A stretch of DNA of 64,000 nt from Brevundimonas sp. (GTDB lineage Bacteria; Pseudomonadota; Alphaproteobacteria; Caulobacterales; Caulobacteraceae). The stretch's first letter is position 1. Each line of letters begins with the position of its first letter. The notes below the pieces were generated by a model, which saw nothing but the letters and a program-made list of their open reading frames with translations, had not been told where the DNA came from and made no database searches. The position numbers and the translations under genes were made by a program. Below are positions 26,216-33,901 of this stretch, in pieces. The stretch is from positions 51,525 to 115,524 of the forward strand of contig NZ_JACVCG010000006.1 of assembly GCF_016742135.1 (NCBI RefSeq), read 5' to 3'.

Positions 26216-27388
26216 ATGTCGCTTGCACTTTCCACACTGCTGTATGAATGGCGGCGCTATATGGCGGCCGTGATGGCGCTGGCGCTGTCCGGCCTGCTGG
26301 TGCTGGCCATGACCGGTGTCTTCATCGGCATCGGCAAGGGCTTTACCGCGACCATCGAGCGGTCAGGTGCCGACATCATGATCATGCAGCCCGGCGCCAC
26401 CAGCCTGATCGGGGGACCCTCGGGCGTGCCGCGCCGCTTCATCCCGCTGGCCTATCGCCACCCCGAGGTGGTCGAGGTCAAGCCGCTGGACGGCGCCGGC
26501 GGCACCTTCCAGAGCATCAAGAACTACGACCCCACCCTGTCGCAGGCCGAGCGGGCCAGGACACGGGCCCCGCGCCAGCAGTTCGTCCAGACCTCCATCA
26601 TCGATACCACGCCGGGTGCCGTCACCATTCCGCAGGACTATTCCGAGGAACTGGTCGATGCCCTGCGCCAGCCCTTCACCGTCGCGGTCGACGAAACGGC
26701 CCTGACCAAGCTGGGGGTCAAGCTGGGTGACCGTGCCCTCTACAACGGCCGGACCGTGACGGTGGTCGGCGTCACCCGCGGCTATCCCAATATGATGCAG
26801 GCCACCATCGTGATGTCGCGCGATACCTTGCGCATGGTCGGGCAGTCCGACGAAGGTCCCCGCGTCGGCCCGCTCATGATCAAGGTCAGCGATCCCGCCC
26901 GGGCCAAGATCGTCGCCGCCCAGCTGACCGCCATGGGCGATGGCCAGTGGAAGGCCTGGACCCGTCAGGAACTGGCCGACGCCAATGCCGGTGCCATGTT
27001 CGAGGAAGGCATCCTGGTGATCATCATCGGCGGCTGCGTGGTGCTGGGCACCATCATCGGCGTGGCCATCACCTGGCAGACCCTGCGCGGGGCCATCATG
27101 GCCAACATCAAGGAATTCGCCTCGCTGCGCGCGCTGGGCGTCGGCATGGGATCCCTGCGCCGCATCGTCATGGAACTGAGCTTCTGGGTCGGTCTGGTCG
27201 GCGTGGCCGCCGCCATCGGCCTGACCATGCTGGTCCAGTGGTTTGCCCTGTCGAACGCCGTCATCATCGCCCTGCCGCCTGGCCTGCTGATCGTGGTCGG
27301 GGGCGGACTGATCATCATCGCCATGCTGTCGGGCCTGCTCTCGATGGGCGTCCTCAAGAACAGCCAACCGGCGGACCTGCTGCGATGA
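26216..27388 (+). CDS. ABC transporter permease (MacB/FtsX type)
   Basis: A 390-residue permease with an N-terminal span (residues about 18-42), a large periplasmic domain, and three C-terminal spans carrying the FtsX-like fold (ILVIIIGGCVVLGTIIGVAI onward, with EFASLRALGVG at the coupling helix). This fits MacB or DevC-type exporters. The ATPase gene starts in its stop codon (ATGA), and an HlyD-like gene follows, so the three form one export system. ATG 26216 is used instead of TTG 26204. The substrate is not predictable. Confidence 0.9.
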   Translation: MSLALSTLLYEWRRYMAAVMALALSGLLVLAMTGVFIGIGKGFTATIERSGADIMIMQPGATSLIGGPSGVPRRFIPLAYRHPEVVEVKPLDGAGGTFQSIKNYDPTLSQAERARTRAPRQQFVQTSIIDTTPGAVTIPQDYSEELVDALRQPFTVAVDETALTKLGVKLGDRALYNGRTVTVVGVTRGYPNMMQATIVMSRDTLRMVGQSDEGPRVGPLMIKVSDPARAKIVAAQLTAMGDGQWKAWTRQELADANAGAMFEEGILVIIIGGCVVLGTIIGVAITWQTLRGAIMANIKEFASLRALGVGMGSLRRIVMELSFWVGLVGVAAAIGLTMLVQWFALSNAVIIALPPGLLIVVGGGLIIIAMLSGLLSMGVLKNSQPADLLR

Positions 27389-28137
27389 ACGCCACCAAGA
27401 CCCACGGCAAGCACGGCGACTTCGCGATCGAGGCCAAGGGCCTGGTCAAGCGGTTCAAGTCCGGCAAGGCCTTCATCGACGTGCTCAAGAACGTCGATTT
27501 CGACGCCCGCCACGGCGATCTGACCATGGTCATGGGCCCTTCCGGTTCGGGCAAGTCGACGCTGATCGCCGCCCTCTCGGGCCTGCTGCGCCCCGAGGAG
27601 GGCAAGGTCAGTGCGCTGGACGTCGACAATCTGTGGAAGATGTCGTCCGGCAAGATCGACAAATTCCGTCTCGACCACTGCGGCTTCATCTTCCAGGGCT
27701 TCAACCTGTTCCCGGCGCTCTCGGCCCTGCAGCAGGTCGAGATCGTGCTGAAATTCCAGGGCCTGTCCAAGTCCGCTGCCCGCAAGCAGGCCATGATCAC
27801 GCTCAAGGAAGTGGGGCTGGGTCACCGCCTGCACCAGCGCCCCTCCATCCTGTCCGGCGGTGAGAAGCAACGCGTGGCCATCGCCCGGGCGCTCGCCAAG
27901 AATCCGCAAATCCTGTTCGCCGACGAGCCGACCTCCGCCCTCGACGGCGAGAACGGCCAGATCGTCATCCAGCTGCTGCGGCGCGCCGCCACCGAACACG
28001 GTGCCGCCGTCATCTGCGTCACCCACGACCCGCGCCTCGAGGCCTGGGCCGACCGCGTCATCAAGATCGAGGACGGCATCATCATTTCCGATGAGCGTCG
28101 CGTGCCGGACCCGAACGCCGCACTCGCCCACCATTAA
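27385..28137 (+). CDS. ABC transporter ATP-binding protein (MacB/LolD/DevA type)
   Basis: A 250-residue ATPase. Walker A is GPSGSGKST, the Q-loop is IFQGFNLFPALSALQQVE, the signature LSGGEKQRVAIARAL, Walker B ILFADEPTSALD and the H-loop VTHDPR. The FQ-FNLFP-L-x3-NV-like segment is typical of the LolD/MacB/DevA clade. It overlaps the permease stop by 4 bp and is followed 27 bp later by the membrane-fusion protein. Confidence 0.94.
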   Translation: MNATKTHGKHGDFAIEAKGLVKRFKSGKAFIDVLKNVDFDARHGDLTMVMGPSGSGKSTLIAALSGLLRPEEGKVSALDVDNLWKMSSGKIDKFRLDHCGFIFQGFNLFPALSALQQVEIVLKFQGLSKSAARKQAMITLKEVGLGHRLHQRPSILSGGEKQRVAIARALAKNPQILFADEPTSALDGENGQIVIQLLRRAATEHGAAVICVTHDPRLEAWADRVIKIEDGIIISDERRVPDPNAALAHH

Positions 28138-28164
28138 CCCTCTCTCAGAGACCGAAAGACCGTC

Positions 28165-29175
28165 ATGCCCGCCTTCCTGAAGAACAAATGGCTCTGGATC
28201 GGCCTTGTCGTCATCATCGTCGTCGTCGTTGGCTGGACGATGATGCAGGGCGCCAACAAGGCCAAGAAGGCTGAAATGGCCGAGGCCGTCGCCAACGCCC
28301 CCGTCAGTCCCTATGCGGCCGTCGCCAATGGCAAGGCCGACGTCGAGGGCGGCATCATCCAGGTCGCCGCCCGGCGCGGTGGTGTGGTCAAAGCCGTCTA
28401 TGTCGAGGAAGGCGAACTGGTCACCGCCGGCCAGATCCTGGCCAGACAGGAAGATGACGAACCCCGCCTGGCCGTTCAGCGCGCCCGCGCAGAGGTGGCC
28501 CAGGCCCGTAGCCAGCTGGCCGCCCTGCGCGTCGATCTGAGCGCCGCGCGCCGCGAATATCAGCGTATGCAGCAGCTGGCGGACAGCAACTATATCGCCG
28601 CCCAGCGTCTGGATCAGGCTCGCGACGCGGTGGCCATGGCCGAAGCACGCCTGGCCAGCCAGGAAGCGTCCGTCCGCACGATCGAGGCGCGACTGACCGA
28701 GGCGGAATACAATCTGGAACTGACGGTCATCCGCGCACCCATGAGCGGCCGGATCGTGCGCCGTTATGCCAATCCGGGCGCTGGCGCCTCGACCCTGAAC
28801 GTCTCGACCATGTTCGACCTCGAGCCCGATGCCCCGCGCATTGTGCGCGCCGAAATCGTCGAGGCCGACATCCCCAACATCACCATCGGCCAAGCCGTCG
28901 AGATCAGCCCCGAGGGCGACCCGTCCAAGGTCTATGTCGGCCGGGTGCTGCGTCGTGCCGCCGTGTTCGGGGCTCGCAAACTGTCCTCGGACGATCCCTC
29001 GCAACGCTCTGACGAGCGGGTCATCGAAGTCGTCGTCGCCTATGAAGACGCGCCCCTGCTGATCGGTCAGCGCGTGCTGGTCAAGTTCATGAAGCCGGGC
29101 GAGACCGCCGGAGCCGCCCGCGACGTGCCAGTCGGCGTCGGCCCCAACCGCGCCATGCGTCCGACCGGCGGCTGA
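28165..29175 (+). CDS. HlyD-type periplasmic adaptor (membrane fusion protein)
   Basis: A 336-residue adaptor with one N-terminal membrane anchor (residues about 8-26, LWIGLVVIIVVVVGWTMM). A biotinyl-lipoyl-like domain split around a coiled-coil hairpin follows: GGVVKAVYVEEGELVTAGQIL before the hairpin, and LTVIRAPMSGRIVRR after it. The helical hairpin spans about residues 105-185 (VAQARSQLAALR to EAEYNLE). It links the ABC pair to an outer-membrane channel not found in the window. The organisation recalls DevBCA exporters. Confidence 0.92.
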   Translation: MPAFLKNKWLWIGLVVIIVVVVGWTMMQGANKAKKAEMAEAVANAPVSPYAAVANGKADVEGGIIQVAARRGGVVKAVYVEEGELVTAGQILARQEDDEPRLAVQRARAEVAQARSQLAALRVDLSAARREYQRMQQLADSNYIAAQRLDQARDAVAMAEARLASQEASVRTIEARLTEAEYNLELTVIRAPMSGRIVRRYANPGAGASTLNVSTMFDLEPDAPRIVRAEIVEADIPNITIGQAVEISPEGDPSKVYVGRVLRRAAVFGARKLSSDDPSQRSDERVIEVVVAYEDAPLLIGQRVLVKFMKPGETAGAARDVPVGVGPNRAMRPTGG

Positions 29176-29193
29176 TCCGGGCTAGCTGATCGC

Positions 29194-29994
29194 TCAGGAC
29201 CCGCTGAAGCGGCCCGGTCGTTTCTCCAGCGCGGCGGCGACGCCCTCGGCGTGGTCGTCGGTCAGATGGGCCAGGGCCTGCATGGCGGCGGTCATTTCGA
29301 GAATCTGGTCGAAGGTCAGGTCGCGGCCCTGACGCAGTAGGGCCTTGGTCATGCGCAGGGCCTGCGGAGGCTGGGCAGCGATCTTGCGGGCCAGGGCCAG
29401 GGCCTTGTCCATCAGGGTCGCGGCGGGCACCACCCGGTTGACCAGCCCCCAGTCCAGCGCGGTGGCCGCGTCGATGGACCGGGCCGTGAACAGCAGTTCG
29501 GCCGCCCGGGCATAGCCGACATTGCGCGGCAACAGCCAGGCGCCCCCATCTCCGGGAAGGATGCCCAGCTTCAGGAAGGGCGCCCCGAAACTGGCCGCGT
29601 CCGAGGCGATGCGGATGTCGCCCAGACCGGCGATGTCTCCGCCCAGCCCCATGGCAGGCCCGTTGATGGCCGTAACCATCGGCACCTCAAGCTCGTACAG
29701 GCTGCGCACGATCCGGTGCACTACCCGGCGATAACGCTCGCGGATGGCGGTGCCCGGCCCCTCGAACAGCTCGCGCCGATCACGCATGGCCTTGAGGTCG
29801 CCGCCGGCGGAAAAGGCCCGGCCTGCCCCGGTCAGCACCACGACCCGCACCTCCGGATCGGCATTGACCGCCTCACACGCGGTGGCAAAGGCCTCGCCGT
29901 CCTCCAGATCGGGCAGGGCATTCAGCCGCTCGGGCCGGTTCAGGGTCCAGATGACGATCGGCCCGTCGCGCCGCGTCTCGATCAATGCCGTCAT
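29194..29994 (-). CDS. Enoyl-CoA hydratase/isomerase family protein
   Basis: A 266-residue crotonase-fold protein. The oxyanion-hole segments are visible: RAFSAGGDLKAM (first) and GPAMGLGGDIAGLGDIRI (second). The Glu at the first catalytic position is replaced by an Asp-containing sequence (GGDIAGLGD), so the exact reaction is uncertain. ATG 29994 is used; TTG 30000 is the only earlier alternative. It is convergent with the ABC exporter operon and probably monocistronic. Confidence 0.88.
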   Translation of the reverse strand: MTALIETRRDGPIVIWTLNRPERLNALPDLEDGEAFATACEAVNADPEVRVVVLTGAGRAFSAGGDLKAMRDRRELFEGPGTAIRERYRRVVHRIVRSLYELEVPMVTAINGPAMGLGGDIAGLGDIRIASDAASFGAPFLKLGILPGDGGAWLLPRNVGYARAAELLFTARSIDAATALDWGLVNRVVPAATLMDKALALARKIAAQPPQALRMTKALLRQGRDLTFDQILEMTAAMQALAHLTDDHAEGVAAALEKRPGRFSGS

Positions 29995-30008
29995 CCGCAA
30001 CTCCCAAA

Positions 30009-30043
30009 CGAAAAGGCCCCGGCCTTTTCAGGTCCGGGGCCTT
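30009..30043 (-). terminator. Rho-independent terminator after the 51-residue gene
   Basis: Read on the minus strand, AAGGCCCCGG pairs with CCGGGGCCTT around an 11-nt loop and is followed by TTTTCG. It lies 30 nt after the stop of the small gene at 30073 and just before the enoyl-CoA hydratase start. Confidence 0.85.
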
Positions 30044-30072
30044 CTGATGCAAGCGGTGATCACCGACGGCGA

Positions 30073-30228
30073 TCAGCGGCGCTTCTTGATCGGATAGGGC
30101 ACGAAATTCGACGGGTGGCTGACCACGCGGTCGCCCGCCCCGTTGGTATTGCGTGTGTCCACCAGAAGCCCGCCCCAGAGGGCAAAGGACATCATGGCAT
30201 GCTGGAGGTTTTTCTCTTTCCTGTTCAT
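30073..30228 (-). CDS. Small basic protein of 51 residues
   Basis: A short gene encoding 51 residues. It starts MNRKEKNLQHAMMS, has a short hydrophobic stretch FALWGGLLV and ends in a basic tail YPIKKRR. ATG 30228 has GGAGA 7 nt upstream, and a strong terminator follows 30 nt after the stop, so it looks like a complete transcription unit. No known family is recognised. Confidence 0.65.
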   Translation of the reverse strand: MNRKEKNLQHAMMSFALWGGLLVDTRNTNGAGDRVVSHPSNFVPYPIKKRR

Positions 30229-30296
30229 GGTGGCGTCTCCTTTCGCTGAACGATGAAAAGAGACGCGTCGTGCTCACAGGGGTTTTCACCCTCTCA

Positions 30297-30325
30297 GTCG
30301 TTTCGCGTCCTTTACAGGAAACGAC
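30297..30325. promoter_or_regulatory. 8-bp inverted repeat between divergent genes
   Basis: GTCGTTTC (30297-30304) and GAAACGAC (30318-30325) are exact inverted copies separated by 13 bp. They lie in the AT-richer 152-bp space between the 51-residue gene (minus) and the DUF1289 gene (plus). A -10-like TATATT at 30367-30372 precedes the DUF1289 gene. The repeat may be an operator or a hairpin. Confidence 0.4.
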
Positions 30326-30380
30326 AGTTTTGTGACGGACGCAAGTTTTTTCGTCTGTTGCCGGATTATATTTGCGGTTG

Positions 30381-30614
30381 ATGTCACATATGCGCACCCC
30401 CTCTGACGGCCCTCCCAAGCCCATCAAGACCCCCTGCACCAAGGTCTGCACGGTCGATGGCGCCTCCGGTCTTTGCCTCGGCTGCCTGCGGTCGCTGCAG
30501 GAGATCGCCGAATGGAGCCGCCTGGATGACGCCACCCGGGAGGCCATTCTGGATGCGCTACCCGGCCGGGTGACCCGCCTCGATCCTGCGCTTCAGGGGC
30601 TGGTGCCGCGCTAA
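30381..30614 (+). CDS. DUF1289 family cysteine-rich small protein
   Basis: A 77-residue protein of the DUF1289 family. Four cysteines in the pattern CxxxC-x9-CxxC (PCTKVCTVDGASGLCLGC) suggest a metal or Fe-S site; the following helix RSLQEIAEWSRL is conserved in the family. Starts at 30381 or 30390 are both possible; a near-leaderless transcript would begin around 30378. Function unknown. Confidence 0.85.
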   Translation: MSHMRTPSDGPPKPIKTPCTKVCTVDGASGLCLGCLRSLQEIAEWSRLDDATREAILDALPGRVTRLDPALQGLVPR

Positions 30615-30724
30615 CCTTTTGTCAGCCATGACGCTTCACCGCATCCCAACGTCCATGCCCTAGACCGGGTCAAGGATTGCCGCAGAAGCGGCGCGTATAC
30701 ACGGGTGTCCGAGTGAGTATCGAC

Positions 30725-31231
30725 ATGTCCGGCAGCGTTTCCGGAAGTGCTGTTCTGGCCGCAGCGGTGGGGACCTCCCTGCTGGCGGCCTGGGGCTTTG
30801 GGGCCCTTTCCGACAAATCCGCCCAGGCGGCGGCCCAGCCCGTACCGGTGGTGCGGAACAGCGAAGCCGCCACGCCCATACAGCGGGGGCCCGATGGCCA
30901 TTACTGGGCCCGGGCGCGCATCGGCGACCAACCCATCGCCCTGCTGGTCGACACCGGGGCCGCCGCCGTGGTCCTGCGTCCGGCCGATGCGCGCGTTCTG
31001 GGCCTGAACCCCGAGACTCTCGACTACAGCCAGTCGATCCGGACAGCGTCCGGAATGGCGCAGGCCGCCTCGATCACCCTGTCCCATGTGACGGTCGCGG
31101 GGGTCGAGGTGCGCGACGTCGCGGCCCTGGTGGTCCAGGCCGACCTGCCGCACTCCCTGCTGGGGATGAGCTTCCTCGGCCGCCTGTCGGGTTTTGAAGC
31201 CACCCCCGAAGGTCTGGTTCTCAAACCCTGA
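30725..31231 (+). CDS. Membrane-anchored retropepsin-like aspartic protease
   Basis: A 168-residue protein with an N-terminal hydrophobic anchor (about residues 8-30) and a single retropepsin-like domain. The catalytic motif is LLVDTGAAAVVL (Asp-Thr-Gly), and the second hallmark is HSLLGMSFLGRL. This fits the TIGR02281-type clan AA proteases of alphaproteobacteria, which probably work as dimers in the periplasm. A GTG at 30713 is an alternative start. No substrate is known. Confidence 0.88.
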   Translation: MSGSVSGSAVLAAAVGTSLLAAWGFGALSDKSAQAAAQPVPVVRNSEAATPIQRGPDGHYWARARIGDQPIALLVDTGAAAVVLRPADARVLGLNPETLDYSQSIRTASGMAQAASITLSHVTVAGVEVRDVAALVVQADLPHSLLGMSFLGRLSGFEATPEGLVLKP

Positions 31232-31323
31232 CAGAGACGGTCACCCGGAAGGGATGTGTCCGGGGAAGGGTCGAAGTCCGAAAACCGCGAGACAGGGCAT
31301 GAGGGCCGGGGCATGGTTCCGGC

Positions 31324-32436
31324 ATGGACGCCCCGCCCCCCCTGTCGGCTGAAGCCTGTTACCGCGCCGTCGTCGCACGCGACGCGCGGTTCGACGGGCG
31401 GTTTCACACCTGTGTGAAAACGACGGGCATCTATTGCCGTCCGGTGTGCCCGGCGCGGACGCCGCTGTTCGCCAATGTGGAGTTTGTCGCAAGCGCCGCC
31501 GAGGCCGAGGCGCGGGGCTATCGCCCCTGTCTGCGCTGCCGGCCCGAGACGGCACCGGACTATTCCGCCTGGCGCGGTGAGCTGGCGACCGGCGGGGCCT
31601 GGCGCGGGACGGCCAATACGGTCAGCCGGGCCTTGCAGATGATCGATGAGGGGGCGCTCGACGACGGCGATCTGGAGCGTCTGGCCGGCCGGCTGGGGGT
31701 CGGCGAACGGCACCTGAGGCGTCTGTTCCGGGCGCATCTGGGGGCGTCGCCCGTGGCGGTGGCCCAGACCCGGCGGGTGCGCTTGGCCAAGGCCCTGCTG
31801 CACCAGACGCGCCTGCCGATGGCCGAGGTGGCGCTGGCCTCGGGCTTTGGCAGTGTGCGGCGCTTCAATGAGACGTTTCAGGCCCTGTACGGACGTGCGC
31901 CGTCGGCCCTGCGGCGCGGGGCGGGCGAGGAGGCCGGGGCGGGGGTCGAGCTGTCGCTCGCCTGGCGGCCGCCGTATGAGCTCGATGCCCTGATGGCGGC
32001 GCTGGCGGGCCGGGGCGATACAGTCGGGGGCGGGATCTGGTCGCGCGCCCTGGACCGCGACGAAGACGGCACGGCAGGGCGGGTCGAAGCGCGGGCGGGC
32101 AGCGGCCATGCCTTGCGGGTGCGGGTCGAAGCCGAGCGGCTGGAGGCCCTGCCCCGGGTGCTGGCGCGGGTGCGGCGGGTGTTCGACCTGGGCCATGACC
32201 CCGAGGCCCTGATGCGAGATCTGGGCAGCGATCCCGTACTGGGGCCGAGGTTGGCCGCGCGGCCCGGGCTGCGCCTGCCGGGCCTGTGGGTGCTGGACGA
32301 CGGTGCGGTGGCGCCTGCCGACCGCTGGCCCGATCCCGACACCGAAACCCTGGCCGAAGGCTGGCGCCCGTGGCGGGCCTATGCGGCCCTGTATCTGAAG
32401 ATCGATGAGGAGAGACCCGATGCGAAACGCGCCTGA
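31324..32436 (+). CDS. Ada-type methylation sensor fused to an internally deleted AlkA
   Basis: A 370-residue protein of the Ada-AlkA fusion type. Residues 1-80 form the Ada zinc domain that takes methyl groups from DNA phosphotriesters, with Cys38, Cys42, Cys69 and Cys72 in place. Residues about 95-195 are an AraC-type DNA-binding domain. Residues about 207-310 match the AlkA N-terminal domain. The usual continuation, the roughly 120-residue glycosylase core with its helix-hairpin-helix, is missing. The sequence jumps from LAARPGLRLPG to LWVLDD and then to GWRPWRAYAALYL, which matches the extreme end of AlkA. The frame is open across the joint. Sensing and gene activation could remain, but base excision should be lost. 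The ogt gene overlaps its end. Confidence 0.88.
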   Translation: MDAPPPLSAEACYRAVVARDARFDGRFHTCVKTTGIYCRPVCPARTPLFANVEFVASAAEAEARGYRPCLRCRPETAPDYSAWRGELATGGAWRGTANTVSRALQMIDEGALDDGDLERLAGRLGVGERHLRRLFRAHLGASPVAVAQTRRVRLAKALLHQTRLPMAEVALASGFGSVRRFNETFQALYGRAPSALRRGAGEEAGAGVELSLAWRPPYELDALMAALAGRGDTVGGGIWSRALDRDEDGTAGRVEARAGSGHALRVRVEAERLEALPRVLARVRRVFDLGHDPEALMRDLGSDPVLGPRLAARPGLRLPGLWVLDDGAVAPADRWPDPDTETLAEGWRPWRAYAALYLKIDEERPDAKRA

Positions 32437-32953
32437 GCTTTGGCTGGACCGGGTGCAGTCGCCCGTCGGCCAGATGCTGGTCGTCACCGATGCAAAGGGC
32501 GTGGTCCATGCGCTGGACTTTGCCGATTTCGAGCTGCGCATGCGCCGGCTGATGCGGCTGCGGCATGGAGGCAGCGACCTGTCGGAGGGGGGCGAGACGG
32601 GGCCGGTCCGGGCGGCACTGGCGGCCTATTTCGCCGGAGACGCCACCGCGCTGCACGGGCTGGCCGTCCAGACCGGGGGCACGGCGTTCCAGCGGGCGGT
32701 GTGGCAGGCGCTGCGCGCCATTCCGCATGGCCAGACCCGCACCTATGGCCAGCTGGCTGCGGCCATCGGTCGCCCGACCGCCGTACGCGCCGTGGGGCTG
32801 GCCAATGGCGCCAATGCCATCGCCCTGATCGTGCCCTGCCACCGGGTGATCGGCCGCGACGGCACCCTTACCGGCTATGCGGGCGGGCTGGAGCGGAAGC
32901 AGTGGTTGTTGCAGCACGAGGGCCGAACCCTTGACGGGAACGGATCGTCCTAG
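32420..32953 (+). CDS. ogt: Methylated-DNA-[protein]-cysteine S-methyltransferase
   Basis: A 177-residue suicide repair protein that takes O6-alkyl groups from guanine. The acceptor is Cys140 in IVPCHRVIG; the helix-turn-helix RTYGQLAAAIGRPTAVRAVG and the asparagine hinge GLANGAN are visible. ATG 32420 has GAGGAGA just upstream; translation begins inside the 3' end of the Ada-type gene (17-bp overlap). The two together form an adaptive-response operon. Confidence 0.95.
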   Translation: MRNAPELWLDRVQSPVGQMLVVTDAKGVVHALDFADFELRMRRLMRLRHGGSDLSEGGETGPVRAALAAYFAGDATALHGLAVQTGGTAFQRAVWQALRAIPHGQTRTYGQLAAAIGRPTAVRAVGLANGANAIALIVPCHRVIGRDGTLTGYAGGLERKQWLLQHEGRTLDGNGSS

Positions 32954-32986
32954 TGAACTGGCGACGGGCAGCCGGGGAGCAAGACC

Positions 32987-33751
32987 ATGAAGACAGCGAT
33001 TGCGGCGGCGGTGTGCGCCGTCCTGTGCTCGACCGGACAGGCGGCAGCCCAGGAGGATGACTGGGAGTTCGCCGAGGACCCGGCTGAGGAACTGACAGTC
33101 GCCGCAGCGCGGTACGAAGGCGGCCAGATGATCGTGGCCCAATGTAGGCGCGGAGGTCTGACGCTGGTTGTCACCGGCCTGCCGGAGAGCCCGCAGATGC
33201 TGCGCCTGTCAGCGACCCGGGCGGATGGGCGCGCCGCGGAGCAGATCTGGATTTCGGCAGGAGCGGCCGGAGCGTATCGCAGTACGGCCCCGGGGCGGGA
33301 GGCACGCTTTATGCGGGGCGGCGGGGCCTATACTGTCCGGACGGCGGCTGGCGCTCGCACGCCCGTAAGTGCGACCTTCGACCTGCCGACCCAGTCCGCC
33401 AATCTGGATCGCGTGCTCACGGCATGCGGATGGACACTCGAGGATGAGCGGGACCTGTTACCCGAGGCCACCGTGACGCTAGACCGTCCGCGCGGCGGTT
33501 ACAGACCGCCCCCCTACAGGCCACCGGCGGTGCCAGAACGGGAGATCAGCTGTGTGGTCCGGGAAATGACACTACGCGACTGTCGAACGGACCATCCCCC
33601 CTATGCGGAGGAGCCCCGGGCGATATCCATGATTGAGTATCTCGAAGGTAAGCAGGTTTATGCGCTGCCGGGGACCGATCCAGCCGCAGCCGAGGGTAGC
33701 GTCTACCATGTGATCGCCAACAATCAGGTGTTGATCCTCGTCAACCGATAG
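32987..33751 (+). CDS. Hypothetical secreted protein
   Basis: A 254-residue protein with a Sec signal peptide (cleavage likely after AQAAAQ-like residues near 21). The N-terminal half (about residues 35-145) alternates short strands and may be one beta domain. A proline-rich linker (RPPPYRPPAVPE) separates it from a C-terminal part with two cysteines (ISCVVREMTLRDC). I do not recognise the family. It ends 55 bp before the nad operators and is probably not part of that operon. Confidence 0.75.
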   Translation: MKTAIAAAVCAVLCSTGQAAAQEDDWEFAEDPAEELTVAAARYEGGQMIVAQCRRGGLTLVVTGLPESPQMLRLSATRADGRAAEQIWISAGAAGAYRSTAPGREARFMRGGGAYTVRTAAGARTPVSATFDLPTQSANLDRVLTACGWTLEDERDLLPEATVTLDRPRGGYRPPPYRPPAVPEREISCVVREMTLRDCRTDHPPYAEEPRAISMIEYLEGKQVYALPGTDPAAAEGSVYHVIANNQVLILVNR

Positions 33752-33806
33752 ACCGAAGCGCCTTCCCCCTTGCAATTGGGTCGGAGGAGCCTAGATTGTG
33801 TCCACT

Positions 33807-33825
33807 TATGCTGAAAGTGAGCATA
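33807..33825. promoter_or_regulatory. Operator-like palindrome 1 upstream of nadA
   Basis: TATGCTGA-AAG-TGAGCATA, a 19-bp palindrome with a 3-bp centre and one mismatched pair (G/G) per half; one more base pair extends each end. It shares the layout TWTGCTSA-N3-TGAGCAWA with the site at 33872. It lies 77 bp before the nadA start, where a repressor would control transcription. Confidence 0.7.
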
Positions 33826-33871
33826 AGGAGGGCGGCCGGGGCGATCCCGCCGTCCTGTTTCAGGCCTCATA

Positions 33872-33890
33872 TTTGCTCAGATTGAGCAAA
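33872..33890. promoter_or_regulatory. Operator-like palindrome 2 upstream of nadA
   Basis: TTTGCTCA-GAT-TGAGCAAA, a perfect 8+3+8 palindrome. It begins 65 bp after palindrome 1, roughly six helical turns, and ends one base before the AGGAG ribosome binding site of nadA. Alphaproteobacterial NAD synthesis genes are known to be controlled by NadQ or NrtR; assignment to one of these is inference. Confidence 0.75.
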
Positions 33891-33901
33891 AGGAGAGTGA
33901 G

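Noticed and set aside
26208..26228. TGGCAC before the ABC permease as a sigma-54 promoter
   Set aside because: The GC expected 12 bp downstream of the GG is missing, and the motif overlaps the likely start codon.
26965..29004. 679-codon minus-strand frame opposite the ABC exporter genes
   Set aside because: Translation is rich in Asp, Gly and His with no domain; the plus strand codes for three clear transporter proteins.
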